This document shows positions 34,901 to 47,025 of a stretch of DNA of 64,000 nt, in pieces. The notes beneath the pieces are model-generated. The model was given only the letters and a program-made list of their open reading frames with translations, was not told the DNA's origin and did not search any database. Numbering within the stretch: the first letter of the stretch is position 1; the number at the start of each line of letters is the position of its first letter. The position numbers and the translations under genes are program-made. The stretch is taken from assembly GCA_030063045.1 (NCBI GenBank), contig JAQSEB010000059.1, positions 3,224,001 through 3,288,000 of the forward strand. Direction: 5' to 3'. The DNA comes from Pratylenchus scribneri (lineage: Eukaryota; Nematoda; Chromadorea; Rhabditida; Pratylenchidae).

Positions 34901-37900
34901 ATGCTAAACGTTTCCACAACATAAAACCCACTTTTAGTCTTTTTCCATTGTCCAAAGGCACCATTCCAATTTTTCACCTATTTTAAGCCGACCACTTTCT
35001 CCTCCCCCCTCCCCCCTTCCATTCATCCATTGCCTTCGCCATCGAATAAGAATAAGAAGGATGGTGAATTTGCGTGAATCATCCTAATTTTTTGGACGTC
35101 TCAATTCGGCCAATACTATATCATTTTTATTCGATCTTCGCTTTTCCTCCATTTTTACCATTCAAAACAATTTTGATTACCTCTTTCCCTTTCTTTTAAT
35201 TAGGATATTAGGAAGGCATTTTCAAATGGATTTGGGAAGATGAGCATAATGCCTTAATCCATTTTGATTAATGTTAAATATAAATCACATTTGGAATATT
35301 TTTTCCAATAGTAAAAAATTCATAAAATTTAAATATTTTAGCGCGGTCAACACCGGCAATTTGCGCAGGAGGATTTCCACATCCCAATTCGGCCCATCCT
35401 TCAGCCGGCCCTGCACATCCAACTACTCCGCATTTTTCCCAACCAGCCCCTTCAGTCTATCCCCAATCAACGCTTATTCAATCGCAACAAATGGACCAAC
35501 CGGGTCCAAGCAATATTGGCATTGTTGGCCAACATCCGCCTCAAATGATTGGCACTGGGCAAATGGCATCCATGCCAAATCAAGCAATGGGCGGGGGAAA
35601 AGGGCCAGCAGAGAATAATAGTCCACTTCTAGTCAATTTATTGAGGCAAGTTTTACAAAAGGAATATTTATTCGGGTTTAGTATTAGCCATAAATTAAAC
35701 CTAAAACGGTGAAATTGTCAAGAAAAACATTCATTAACAACATTCATTCACAAATAGATTTAAATAATAATTTTAATTAATCGATAATTCAATTTATCCA
35801 TTCAAATTATTATGCCTTAATTTAGTGGAATTAGAACAAAAACTTTTTTCACTTTTTTACTTAAATAAATATGCTCCCTCTCAGCAATAATGTGCCACAA
35901 AACGCTGTTCGAACGCAGCAACCACAACAAAGTGGTGGCGCCGGAATGCATCCATCCAGCTCCTCCACAATTCCATCCAACTCTCAACAACAAGCCGCCA
36001 TTATGAATGCCCAACAACAACAACAAATGGCCTCAATCCAACAGCAACAACAAAGGGGTTTTGTAGGCCAACAACAGCAAGGGCAAGGGATTCCACAAGG
36101 AATGTTGCAAGGAATGCCGCAGGGAATGCAACAAATGCCCCAGGGCATGAATGCCCAACAACAACAAATGTACCATCAACAACAAATGGCACAACATCAA
36201 CAAATGATGTCCATGCAATATGCGGTCGGCGGACCAATGGCCCAAACCCCTCAAAATGCCGGAGGCCATTATATGGTGATGGGCCCCAGTGGTCCCAGAA
36301 TGCGACCTGCTGGCGGAATGCCATCTCAACAAATGATGGGAGGCGGACCACCGGGTAAAAATGAATTATGTCAAATTTGAATTTCCATTTTCTTCACAGT
36401 GATGCCGACAGGAATGGCACCATCCTACTATATGGGAATACCACCTACCATGACACCTCTCCATCCGCACCATATGATGGCCGGTACCACTGGACAAATG
36501 ATTGGACCGGGTGAAATGAAACCAACAGCCGTACAGCAGGCAGAAGAACCGCCAAAGAAACGGAAACGAATCTCCAAAAAACAACAACAAAAGGTGGGCA
36601 TAATTAAAATAAAATGCGACCAAACATATTTACTATTATTAATCAATCAGTCATTTGTTATCAATTCTTCTCCAAATTTTATCAATTTCAATTTTTAATT
36701 CAACGTGACCATATTTGGGTAATGAAAAACAAAAACACAGACTAATTTTATGTAGACAGAAACAGACAATCAGAATAAATTAAAAGGCAAAAATGAGGGA
36801 AAATAAAAGATTGTGCCTCGGGCAACCCAAATGGAAAGAATAAATATTGGAATCCTTGTCATTTTTTGGAGCTCATTATTTGTATTAACCAAATCGGATT
36901 TGGTCAAAATCAAAAATCCCAAAACTTTTTAGAATTTCGTAATTCTCTATGCTCTAATAAAAGCGCCCTTGGGCTTCGAATAAAGAATTTATATATTTAT
37001 ACATCTAATCTCAAACAATGTTAATTCCTCCTTCCCTTCCACCAATCTCACTTCTACCCAAACATTGATCCCAAAAGAAGTAAATAATTTATGCATTTTT
37101 TTATAGGAAGAACGCGAACGCACCGAACAGCAACAACAAATTCGGGCGCAAGAACAACAAATGGTCCAACAGCAACAAATGCGTATGGTCTATATGGCAC
37201 AACAACAGCAAAGGTTGGCGGCTATTGGAGGTCATCCGCAACAGCAGGGAATACCGCAAATGGGACCTGGAGGCAGTGGGAATGGACCATCACCATCTCA
37301 ACAAGCATTCGGGAACCAAATGACCCAACAACAACAACATTATCAGCAGCAAATGGCACAGGTAATGTTGTGATTGGGAACAAGGAATTCAATTTTATAA
37401 TAAAATAAACTTGCGTTTAATTTCCTCCTCTTTTCAGTATCATCTTCAACAACAACAACAGTATGCGGCGGCACAAGCCGCAGCCCAGCAACAAAGACAA
37501 TCTGTGCCCCAAAGCCATCCCGGCTTTCAATCGCCGCTTCCTGGCTCGGTGATTGCCCCGGGCTATGCGCAAACGACACCACCAACCCCGGGGCCAGGGC
37601 CAAGCCCAATAGGTGCATCACCACAGCAACAAACACAACAATTTATGGGCGGCCCTCAAGGCCCATATTCCATGATGATGTCACCTCAACAGCAGCAAAT
37701 GTGGAATTCCGGGATGAACGCTGGGCCATCGGGCACTGGAACACCGGTACCCGTTCAAAATGTGAATATTACTATTAATGTGGCTAAAAATTATCAAATT
37801 TACATAAAAACTGGTTCAAATACCATAATTAATATTGTGATTCTATTTCATTTTTCACTATAGAATTATTAAAAATTTTGCGCACCAATTCCTAAATAAT

Positions 37901-40900
37901 TTCTCAATAAATTTTCGATGTCCGCCGATTTCCATCTACATCAAATGAACGCCGCTTCTGGCCAACAACAAATGCAGCCCCAAACACCCCAATCCCATCC
38001 GGCATCTGTGCCCTCTTTCCGTGCGCCTGATACGCCCTATTTCGGGCAATCTCCTGCGGGCGCTGCTCCAACACCCTTCCAATCGCCGCCGCCCTCGTCT
38101 TCCCAACAAATGGTCGGCACCCCCGGTGGCCATCAAACACCCACCGGTGGACATTTGACGCCGGGGGGCAGTGCAGGGACCGGTGGGGCACATACCCCAA
38201 TTGACCCCACAAATGGGGGCAGCGGGCCTAGTTCAGTGCATCAAGTTCACACGCCGCAACCATCATCGGCCACACCATTTGGGCAACAAATCCGTCCACA
38301 AATGAATCCAACTGAATTTTATCAAGCCTCCCAACAACAGCAACAAAGACTAATGGGCCAACAACAAAATTGTCCACCGCCTTCCCAAAGTTCATCGATG
38401 GGCACACAAAATCAGCAACAAGAAGGAGGAAATGGTCACCAATCATCATCCACATTTCCACAACTTATGGATTTTGCTGAAGGCGGTCTTGGCGATGGCC
38501 CAGAATTGGGTTTAGGCGGAATAGCCAATGAGGGCATTGATGATTTGGACCAAATTGAGCCAATGCGATGTGGCGATCAGCTACAAGACCATGGAGGCCA
38601 TCATCACCATCAACAGCAGGTGTGGGAAATTCCCATTTTGGGGGGCCAATTTGAGAATATTAAAACAATTTTAGAAACTTAAAAAATCATTCCCCTCTCC
38701 TTTTTTGAAGACCATTTATTAAGAGCCCTGAGGCTTCATCATTGAAAGAAAACAATTGAAAACATTATTATATTAATAAGAAAATAATCTATTTTATAAT
38801 TCCAGATTCATTCCCATCAACAGCAACATAATGTACATGGTGGTGGACAACAAATGCATCCGGGAATGATGCAACATGGCTATTTTGTTCCCGGCGGTGT
38901 CCATCCCCATCCAATGATGCAAATGCAACCACAAAGTGGCGATGGTCAACAACAATATCAGCCACAAAATGCGCAACAATTTCATCAACAGCATCGATCA
39001 CCGCAAATGATTGGTGCAATGCAGCAACAATCTGCACAAATTATGAACCAAAATCCACAGGGTGGCCATCATCAAAACCCTCAAATTGACCAAAAAGCTG
39101 GGCTTATCAAATTAATGCAGCAACAAATTAAGGTGGTGAAAATATTTAGACAGAAATTTAATATTTTTGCAGATATCATTAATAATGTAATTCTGAAATT
39201 TAATTCTCTCTTTATTTGATCTAATCACCATTTAAATGGTCTCCTCTTTAACTAATTAATCTATGTATCTATATATGAGAAGCCATTTAATTGCCTTTAG
39301 GCTAGTAAAACTAATTTATTAAAAATAGAATCACAACGTTTTGATTTTGACTCAAGATGATGATCGGTTGATTCTAGTTAAGAACTAAAATATTTAAAGC
39401 CTGCCCTTTATCAACAAAATGCACTTAATAATTACAAATCCATTTACAGGAGGAAAAAGCATCAACATTGGCAGGCACTTCTTCCTCTGGGGATATGAGC
39501 GTAGAACAACGGCAAATGATGGCCGCCGATATGGCCATGCTGCCAGATCGATCACCCCAATCGGGGGAAACCCCGAGTCCATCCAATTTGAGTGAATCCC
39601 AGCAGGACAAAAATGTATCAGATGCAATTGACACCGTTTTGGCAAAGATGGCAAACCCAAAAACAGGGCCAAATGTGGGTGCTGTGAAAGGAGGAGCAAC
39701 AGGGGGCGATGGAGGAAAATCAAGTGAGTTCAAATGAGTTTTAGGCTTCAATGAAAAATAAGGAGTGATTTTGGCTTCAAATTCAATTGAAGCACACCAA
39801 ATGCCCATTTTCCTTATTCTTCCTTTTTTATTTTACCATTTTTAAAGCACCGGCCAAAAGTCGCGTTGGACCAACAAAAAGGGGTTCACAAAGCAGTACT
39901 GGTTCAACAACGACACCCATCATCAATCACCAACCCCAACTTGCTGGTTCATCCTCAGCTGGCAGTTTATCCCAGCATTCTTCCTCTATTTCGCGCACTC
40001 CAACTCCACAAACGCCAAACAATACATCCATAAGCTCTTTTGCCGAACAACAATTCAAACAACGGATTGGACCTACAACAGGTAGAGTGTCATTTTAGGC
40101 AGTACATTTATTATTCTTTTCCTTCTGCAATACAGTTGGATACGGATACGGGGCTGATAAAAAACTCGAAAATATGTTCAGGGATTCCAACGAAAATAGA
40201 CTATAAGAATAGTCGTAATTAATAGGGAAACAGATAGATTTATTCTGCAAAAATTGATGGAATTAATTTAACAAAAAGACGGAATTATGCTAAAAGTATT
40301 ACCGCAAAATTAAAAATTTTGGACTGAAGATTGAAAGAATCATTTCCATCCAATTAAATGGACCAAAAACTAATTGAACCATTACAACAGGGAATGGGGG
40401 CCGCCAAATGCAATTCACTTGTGGAATGCCTCAAACCACTGCTGGTGGTTCTTCTTTCGAGATGATGCGCAAATCAATGGGCGCTGTCAGTTCAAGTACT
40501 TCCATTGGATCATCTTTATCCGATCAACCATCGCATCATCTACATTATCCACCGCACGGGCAAATTGTCCAACAAGTTCGTAAAGAAAACACTTAAACCG
40601 CACGATTTTTTTATCATCTTTTTTAGGCTCAAGCCGATTCGTCCACTTCCAATTCGACGACCCCAACAACAGCTGGATCCACAGGTCAATTCGCACAATT
40701 CAACGGTGGCGCTCATTTCCACATCCCATTTGGCCATCCCCATCAGCAGAACACCCCGTCCAGTTCAACATCTCCGCCTGCCGAACGAAAAACGCCATTG
40801 TCGGCGCCGGCTGGTAAAGCCAATGAGGTGAATTTTAGGTTAAAAATTGCAATTATATAGGATTCGGATTAAAATTGAAATGGGCTTTTACAACGTTGAC

Positions 40901-41380
40901 ATTCAAATCAATCAAAATCAGATGATACCTTAAGGAAAAAACAATTTAAAACAATTTAAGCCTCCTCGCTTTGACACTGGCACATTTATGAATTGGGCTG
41001 CCAAAAACAACAGTGGGGACACAATAATGAACAGAGGGAGGACAAGCAGTGGAGGCGGCATAAAAGATGGCCCAGTAAAAGGAGACGGAGGCGAGAAGAA
41101 GCCACGGAAACGGAAAGCCAAACAGGAAAATGATGGACAAGAAGGCGGGGGAAAGAAACAACGTAGAGGGAGCAAAGCCGGTGGCCCCAGCCCCGCCGTC
41201 ATTTTCAAATCATTTCCAATCGCCGATGGCAATGGGGGCGGCGGTCAAATGGTTGTGCCCGAAATTGCACAGGCCGAGAGCAATTCGTCGATGGCACCGG
41301 CCACCAGCACAACATCATCATCGACAATTGGCAACAGTGGCCGAATGATGATATCCACGGAAGGAAGGCCGCCTTCTTGA
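31975..41380 (+). CDS. NCOA6: NCOA6-like nuclear receptor coactivator
   Basis: Sixteen exons spliced by eye: 31975-32394, 32621-33128, 33274-34053, 34286-34693, 35342-35645, 35885-36354, 36400-36593, 37107-37361, 37438-37761, 37978-38619, 38806-39132, 39450-39723, 39848-40081, 40391-40575, 40627-40827, 40961-41380. They total 5946 nt, one open frame of 1981 residues (human NCOA6 is about 2060). The key domain crosses exons 3-4: HIRLVLRVSATAAFQLRRLA, then GKALRRIGIGSIQVEEE. It aligns with the conserved NCOA6 stretch SVRVTFNIPREAADRLRILA and LRDLGILSVQIEGEG. Exon 5 ends SPLLVNLL, identical to the first LXXLL receptor-binding box of human NCOA6. The rest is Gln/Met/Pro/Ser-rich with basic nuclear-localisation patches (KKRKRISKK; KKPRKRKAKQ). 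NCOA6 works in the nucleus with MLL3/4 H3K4 methyltransferases. Intron 5 has a GC donor. The exon 10 acceptor (AAATGCAG) is weak and the least certain join. Confidence 0.8.
35646..35884 (+). other. GC-AG intron of the NCOA6-like gene
   Basis: The exon ends ...TTATTGAG and the intron opens GCAAGT, a perfect GC-donor consensus (AG|GCAAGT), closing at CCCTCTCAG. Using this donor keeps frame: LLVNLL, Ser, then NNVPQNAVRTQQ. The only nearby GT donor, 4 bases downstream, would leave phase 0 and force a stop-bearing frame in the next exon. Confidence 0.7.
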
Positions 41381-42573
41381 AGCCAAATAGAAGAATTAGA
41401 AGAAGATGATTACTTTTGATGATCTGCTGAATATTTCCGTTTAGACCCTTTCCCCCCCCCCCCCTTCCCCATCATCAATCAATTTGTGATCAATTTGAAA
41501 CAATTTAATAAATAAGGCGATTCTCCTCATTTCCCTTCATCATTCATTTTAGGCTTTGATCCGCTTCATCCAAATTTATTTTTCCTTTTCTAGTCTCATC
41601 CTTCTTCTAAATTTTACGATTTTAGCTGCTGCTATTGTTCTACTCCCATCCCCCCAATCCCCATCCAAATCTCCTATTAAATCCAAAAAATATGAATAAA
41701 AATGGAAAATATGATGGTGACACCTTCTCTCCTCCTCCCTTTCCCTGCCATATGCTCAAAAACTTCCATTCACCCAAAAAAATGACGGAATTTACTTCCC
41801 CGTACCCAACACGGCTTCTTCTATAAATCGCTGCTGATTTGTCCTCAATATTTTGTGCTGTGATTTTCTCATTGAAATTTGGCCCCATTATTTGCATTTC
41901 CCCCTTGAAATGTCGCCTTTTCGCTTTCAGATTTTCTCATTGAATGGACGCAAAAATAATTTCACCACATTTCCCCTCAAAAAAATAGTCTCCAATCTAG
42001 TTTCCTACCTAAATTGCCGAATTACCCCCCCCCCCCCCCACCCTCACAGACCAAATGGCATTATTTTCTGATCCCATAATTCATTGAATTCTGAATTGTT
42101 TTGGAATATTTATTAAAATGGCACATTCAATGAGAAATTAATTCAATTTAATTTTGTTCCAATCCTCCCAAGAGATGATTCGGTTTTTAATGAATTTATG
42201 ACCAAACAAAAACATTGTACCATTCGATAGATGTCCTTTGCGCCATCAAAATTGCCTCATTCCACAACGAAATATATAAAATCCCCTCATCTAATTCCCT
42301 ATAAAAACTTAAATTTCGCGCGCGCAATACTTATTCATTAATTTCATTATGCCCTAATAAACAAAATTAACATTCCCCCATTTCCATTGAGCATTTGTCT
42401 ATTAATTTCAAAATAAAATTTAGTCTATAAAATATTTTCCTAATGAATTTCACTTTCTTTTGCCCTCTTTATACATTTATTTTCGAATGAATTAATTTCC
42501 ATTTTCATTTATGTCCTCCTTTAGCGCACTCCTTCCATCCCCTCAAGAAAAGTAAGCCTCAATCCAATATTAT
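41381..42573. other. 3' flank of NCOA6-like gene, no gene seen
   Basis: AT- and C-rich intergenic sequence after the NCOA6-like stop. AATAAATAAG at about 41507-41516 may be its polyadenylation signal. It includes two C-runs (about 41452-41464 and 42026-42040). Overlapping ORFs at 41635-42071 are C/T-rich and show no domain. Confidence 0.45.
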
Positions 42574-43245
42574 GGTACTTGTATACTTTGTATCCGCCAG
42601 AACCCTTAAAAAATTTCGAAATTTTTTTCTACAAAATTATATACCAATCGACTCGTCTTGGCGAGCTGGTTATGAAAATGTTATTAGTTTCGCATAAAAC
42701 CCAGAAATAAAAAAGTTATGACCTCAAAGAAATCGAAAAAGGTGCTTGGTCCCCCCTATGGGTCTGAGCTCGAAAAATTTTTTAACATTTTTTCGGTCGA
42801 ATTATATCTCTGTCGACGCGTCTCGATGAGAGAAGCTCGAATCTGCCATCGATTTCGCATATAACATAAAAATAAAAAAGTTACGGCCATTTTAGTTTCG
42901 CTGGATGTGTTGGAACTGCGCAGACTTGCGCGACTGTAACTTTTTTATTTTTGTGTTTTATGCGAAACCGATAAGAGATTCGCATTCTGCTAGTCGAGAC
43001 GCGTCGAATGAGCTATAAATTGACTAAAAAAATTTTCAAAAAATTTTTCGAGTTCAGACCCATAGGGGGGACCAAGTACTTTTTCAATTTTCATGAGTTC
43101 ATAATTTTGCCAAATGTGCTGATGTTCAAAATTTTAACATTTTCATAACCAGCTCGCCAAGACGAATCGATTGGTATATAATTTTGTAGAGAAAAAATTT
43201 CGAAATTTTTTAAGGGTTCTGGCGGATACAAAGTATACAAGTACC
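42574..43245. mobile_element. 672-bp foldback MITE with 8-bp target-site duplication
   Basis: The left arm begins GGTACTTGTATACTTTGTAT and the right arm is its reverse complement, ending ATACAAAGTATACAAGTACC. Pairing continues inward through CCGCCAGAACCC, the AATTTCGAAATT block, CTTGGCGAGCTGGTTATG and GGTCCCCCCTATGGGTCTGA, so nearly the whole element is one inverted repeat. The unpaired centre is about 50-60 bp near 42890-42940 (TTTCGCTGGATGTGTTGGAA). Flanks are AATATTAT on both sides (42566-42573 and 43246-43253), an exact 8-bp duplication. No coding capacity. Confidence 0.93.
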
Positions 43246-43253
43246 AATATTAT

Positions 43254-46200
43254 TTATATTTTCATTATTATTTTCACAAATTCACATGATTCTTATTAAT
43301 GATCCCATCAACCTAATATATTCGCCCTAGAACATCATTCATGCAAAAATGACTTAAATTCATCCAATCCAACGATTAAAACATTGAATTTGTTTGTAAA
43401 GATGAAATAGAGAAATAAAAATTATATATTAAGATTACTATTATATTATTTCTTCCTCATAATTTTCATAGTTTGAATTAATTTCCACCCGACAATTCTT
43501 CGCGAAAATCCATTTTGGAGTATTTTTCTGGCCATCATTTTCGCACATTTATTTGACTTCATGCGTGCATATTATTTCCCCATTATTATTCACAATATTT
43601 TTATTCGGTATCATTTTTATGTTCCACTTCCTCAACAAAAATAATTTGCATTCACATTTGGCACACATTTACATATATTTTTATTATTTGATTGGATAAT
43701 ATAAAACCCCATTTCCCCATTTGGACATTGATTTCACACATTCATCATACAGAAACACAATTTGTGAATAAAAATTATAATTTTAATTCAATTTATTTTC
43801 ATATTCGGTTGAGATGATTGGCTCAAAGAATTGGCCATTTACAACATTCATTAAATATATTTTGATCGACAAAATGAGGGGTGACGAACTAGTATGTTTT
43901 GATAGATGCCTTTTCCTTTTGTTATTGTTTTCCTCCGAATTTGAAAGAATGAGGGGAATGGGCCAAAACCCAAAAGAAAAAAGAAAAAAAAATGAATATA
44001 TATTATGTATTTCCCTCTCAAATTGAAACTGTATTAATTCATTCCATTTCCGAATACCTCAATATTTTTTTTTGCCTTGAGGGTCACATCAAATTCTCCT
44101 CCAAAATTTAGAAGGATACATTTATTGTAGAGAAAAGCGCAGAAAAGAAAGTGGCACCCACCCTCCCTTTTAGCCAATTGGACGTCAGGCAATTTGTCCA
44201 CCGGCCATTTCCACTGGCACTTTCGGCCAATTTTAACAAACAAATGAATGCGGAGGAAATGTTTTCGGCCCAAAATGTTGTGCCCAATGCGTAATAATTC
44301 ATGAAATGTGACACCATCCATTGGCCAAAATGGAAAGTTGAGGCCGGCTTGTGCCAACTTCTTGAGTGCCCCCCCCCTTCATTTAGGCCATCATTTTGTT
44401 GGCAAAAACGTGGGAAAATCCTTCCATCTTCACATTTATTTGTTGGAGGTCCATCACAGTCTTCGGCATTTCCCCTGGCCATGGATCCATCCATTCACAA
44501 ATGGGGAAGCTTTTTGAGAAAGGGCAAACATTTTCATTTTGAACAAATTCAACGAGGCCACCCAAAATTTTGAAAGTACAAGTGTATTTATCATAATTTA
44601 CAATTATTTTAATGAACAATTAAATATCATTTTTATGTCTCAATTTGAATTTGAATTATCTTTTCATTAATTCCTTCATTTATGATCTATGATGTTATAA
44701 CCCAAATTCAGTACCATTTTTGCGTTCTTTTTGACGGTGGATTCGTGAATTTGCCGTCTGCAAAATCTTAGAGCCACTTGAATTCTTCACTTCCTCATTT
44801 TATAAATCAAAATTTTTTGTGTCATTTTCACATTTTGCTCATCGAATGTACAAAATATGTTCAATTTGACCCCTCCCCCACCCCACACACATTGGCATTG
44901 GCATTGCGCGTTCCGCATCAATAAAAGCAATGGACGGTTTTTTAATATTCCCAAAAGGGCCTCGCTGAATGGGACCTCTAATTGGCACTTGAATTGATGG
45001 CACATTCGACTAGAAGTAATCATCATCATTCCATTTTTGCCCCAATCCAATTTAATCATGTCTACAAAAGGGGGACACGGCATATTCTTTTGCCAAGGAA
45101 TATTTTATAATATTTCCATATTTATGTTCCCTTCATTTATGTTCCCTTTCTCAAATTCTCTTTAGGACACCAATTCCTTTAAAAGAATTTGTAAAGATTA
45201 AATGTAATTGATGATTTAGAATGATCACATTCCGTCGCTTTATTAAATTCCCATTTAATTCGACTCATCAACAATTTCCACCAAACAAGAGAGTTTTTTG
45301 TTCTATTGAATCATTTCGTGGAATTTTTGTGCCGAAAATGAGTACGGCACGCATACTTGAGTGTATTTTGAAGATGTTACCCTCAATCCCTTTTTTTTTT
45401 ATTAAAATTTGGCTAAAATGCTTTCGTCCCCCCTCCTTTACATTTCATCAACTCTTTAACCCGAAAATTTTTGTGCATTTTTTGTCGATTTCTTTGTTAA
45501 TTTTCCGCTTCAATATCCTCATTATAATTATGCCAAAAATTATTTTAGTAGAATCTTTTCCAAAAATGGCATTTTTCATTTTTTGGCCTCTGCCCATGCC
45601 ACGTTTTTCATTCATTGCCTCTTTTTTAATTTTCATTGCTCTTTCGGCCGACCATCAATTCCTCCTTTTCAAAGGTTGGTTTTGGATATTCCAATTTGGC
45701 CAATTTTAGGTGGATTTGATGTTCATTTAATAATTAATATATAATAACAGGCCATCCATCAATTTTTTTATTATTCTTTTTTTCAATACAAAAATGTTCA
45801 CTGTTCCAGGGGGCATTCCCATCAAAATTAATTACAATAATTTATTTAATTCCCCCAAATAATCAAAAATATAATCCAAAATTACGCAAAAAGTATTCGG
45901 TGTGCCATCTTCGATGGTTTTCGCCTTCTATCGGCCAATTTCATCATTGCTCGTTTTGGGTGCCACCGGCAGCCATGCCCTCAGCAAATATTCAATGTTG
46001 GGAGGGAAGGAGGGAAAACAGCACGGAGGAACGGCTGCCGGGAATGGAGGCCACGGTCTGGCCAAAGGGGCGTTGAAGCCCAACACTGATGATGACAATC
46101 AACCCGTCAGTCAAATAAAACAGGAATTTGGATGAGCTTAATTAATTAGGATGGATCAATTGGGTACATATTCCTTAAAAGATTTGCAATTGAATTAAAG

Positions 46201-47025
46201 CTAATTATCGCATTTTTGGAGCATCTGGATTCCAGAATCTCAATTTTCTAGTTTCACATTTTGTGGCGAATCAAATGAGTCCCCATTTTGCTCTTATTAG
46301 CATAATTTCTTTTTCTGTAAAAAATTTATCATGTTTATGGTCCAATTTGCCATAAATGGAATTTTTAATTACCATAACCCCATTATTCATGGCATAAAAA
46401 ACCAATCCATCCATCCATTCATATCCCAAAATAAATTATGCCAAATATATTGTCCCCGTAAATAGTGGGGCAATGACCACCATTGGGCCCATCCATTTGT
46501 TCAACTGATCAAAGGGCTAAATAAAAATGGTGAGGAGGGCAGCAGCAACGATCATCGACATCACCTTTCAACTAAACCGGATATTTCGAATCGGCTGACG
46601 GCCCGAAAATTGGGTTAGCCTTATAAAGAAGGCATTTCATTTAGTTTGGCACCATTTTTTTTTGTTTGATTAGCCAAATCTGAATAGTTTTGAAATGTAA
46701 AGTAATTAATTCAATTTTGAAAGAATATTTAAATAATAATAATTTCCCCTTAAATTGTATTTCAATTTGTTTTTTTTTTAAAATTAATTTAATGTTAAAT
46801 CGGCACACATTTACCCTTCAACTTCCCCTCAAAGTTGTACAATCAAAATATATTTTTATTTTATTTTAACCAATAAACAAAATCACATTTCATTGTCAAT
46901 TTTCCTCCTCCTTCCCCAGAACAGTGAACATAAATTTTTCAGTTGATTTTACCCCAAATTTACCCTTAAAAACAAATTTAGTTCAAAATTGCACAGTTTA
47001 AAATCTCAATTGAAAAATATTTTAG
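43254..47025. other. Region upstream of the nicotinic receptor exons
   Basis: About 3.8 kb, AT-rich, with no well-supported gene. A plus-strand ORF at 45902-46135 opens MVFAFYRPISSLLVLGATGS, which resembles a signal peptide, and ends at a good donor (GTCAGT) after DDDNQP. That donor is phase 0, however, while the first receptor exon needs phase 1, so I cannot join them. The region probably contains the receptor's true first exon and promoter. Confidence 0.4.
44034..45083 (-). other. Weak minus-strand coding-like stretches
   Basis: Open segments read GLVEFVQNENVCPFSKSFPI with CEWMDPWPGEMPKTVMDLQQ, GLNFPFWPMDGVTFHELLRI with FLRIHLFVKIGRKCQWKWPV, and MIKLDWGKNGMMMITSSRMC. They carry plausible amino-acid composition and regularly spaced Cys and Trp, unlike the surrounding AT-rich noise. 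I recognise no family. Frames overlap, and the plus strand is also open in places. It could be a fast-evolving or decayed gene. Confidence 0.22.

Noticed and set aside
35817..36351. His/Leu- and Val-rich minus-strand ORFs opposite Q-rich exons
   Set aside because: Reverse reading of CAA/CAG repeats; the plus frame splices cleanly and carries the NCOA6 signatures.
45221..45709. 162-codon hydrophobic plus-strand ORF
   Set aside because: Phe/Ile/Leu-rich because the DNA is T-rich; no topology or motif pattern supports a membrane protein.
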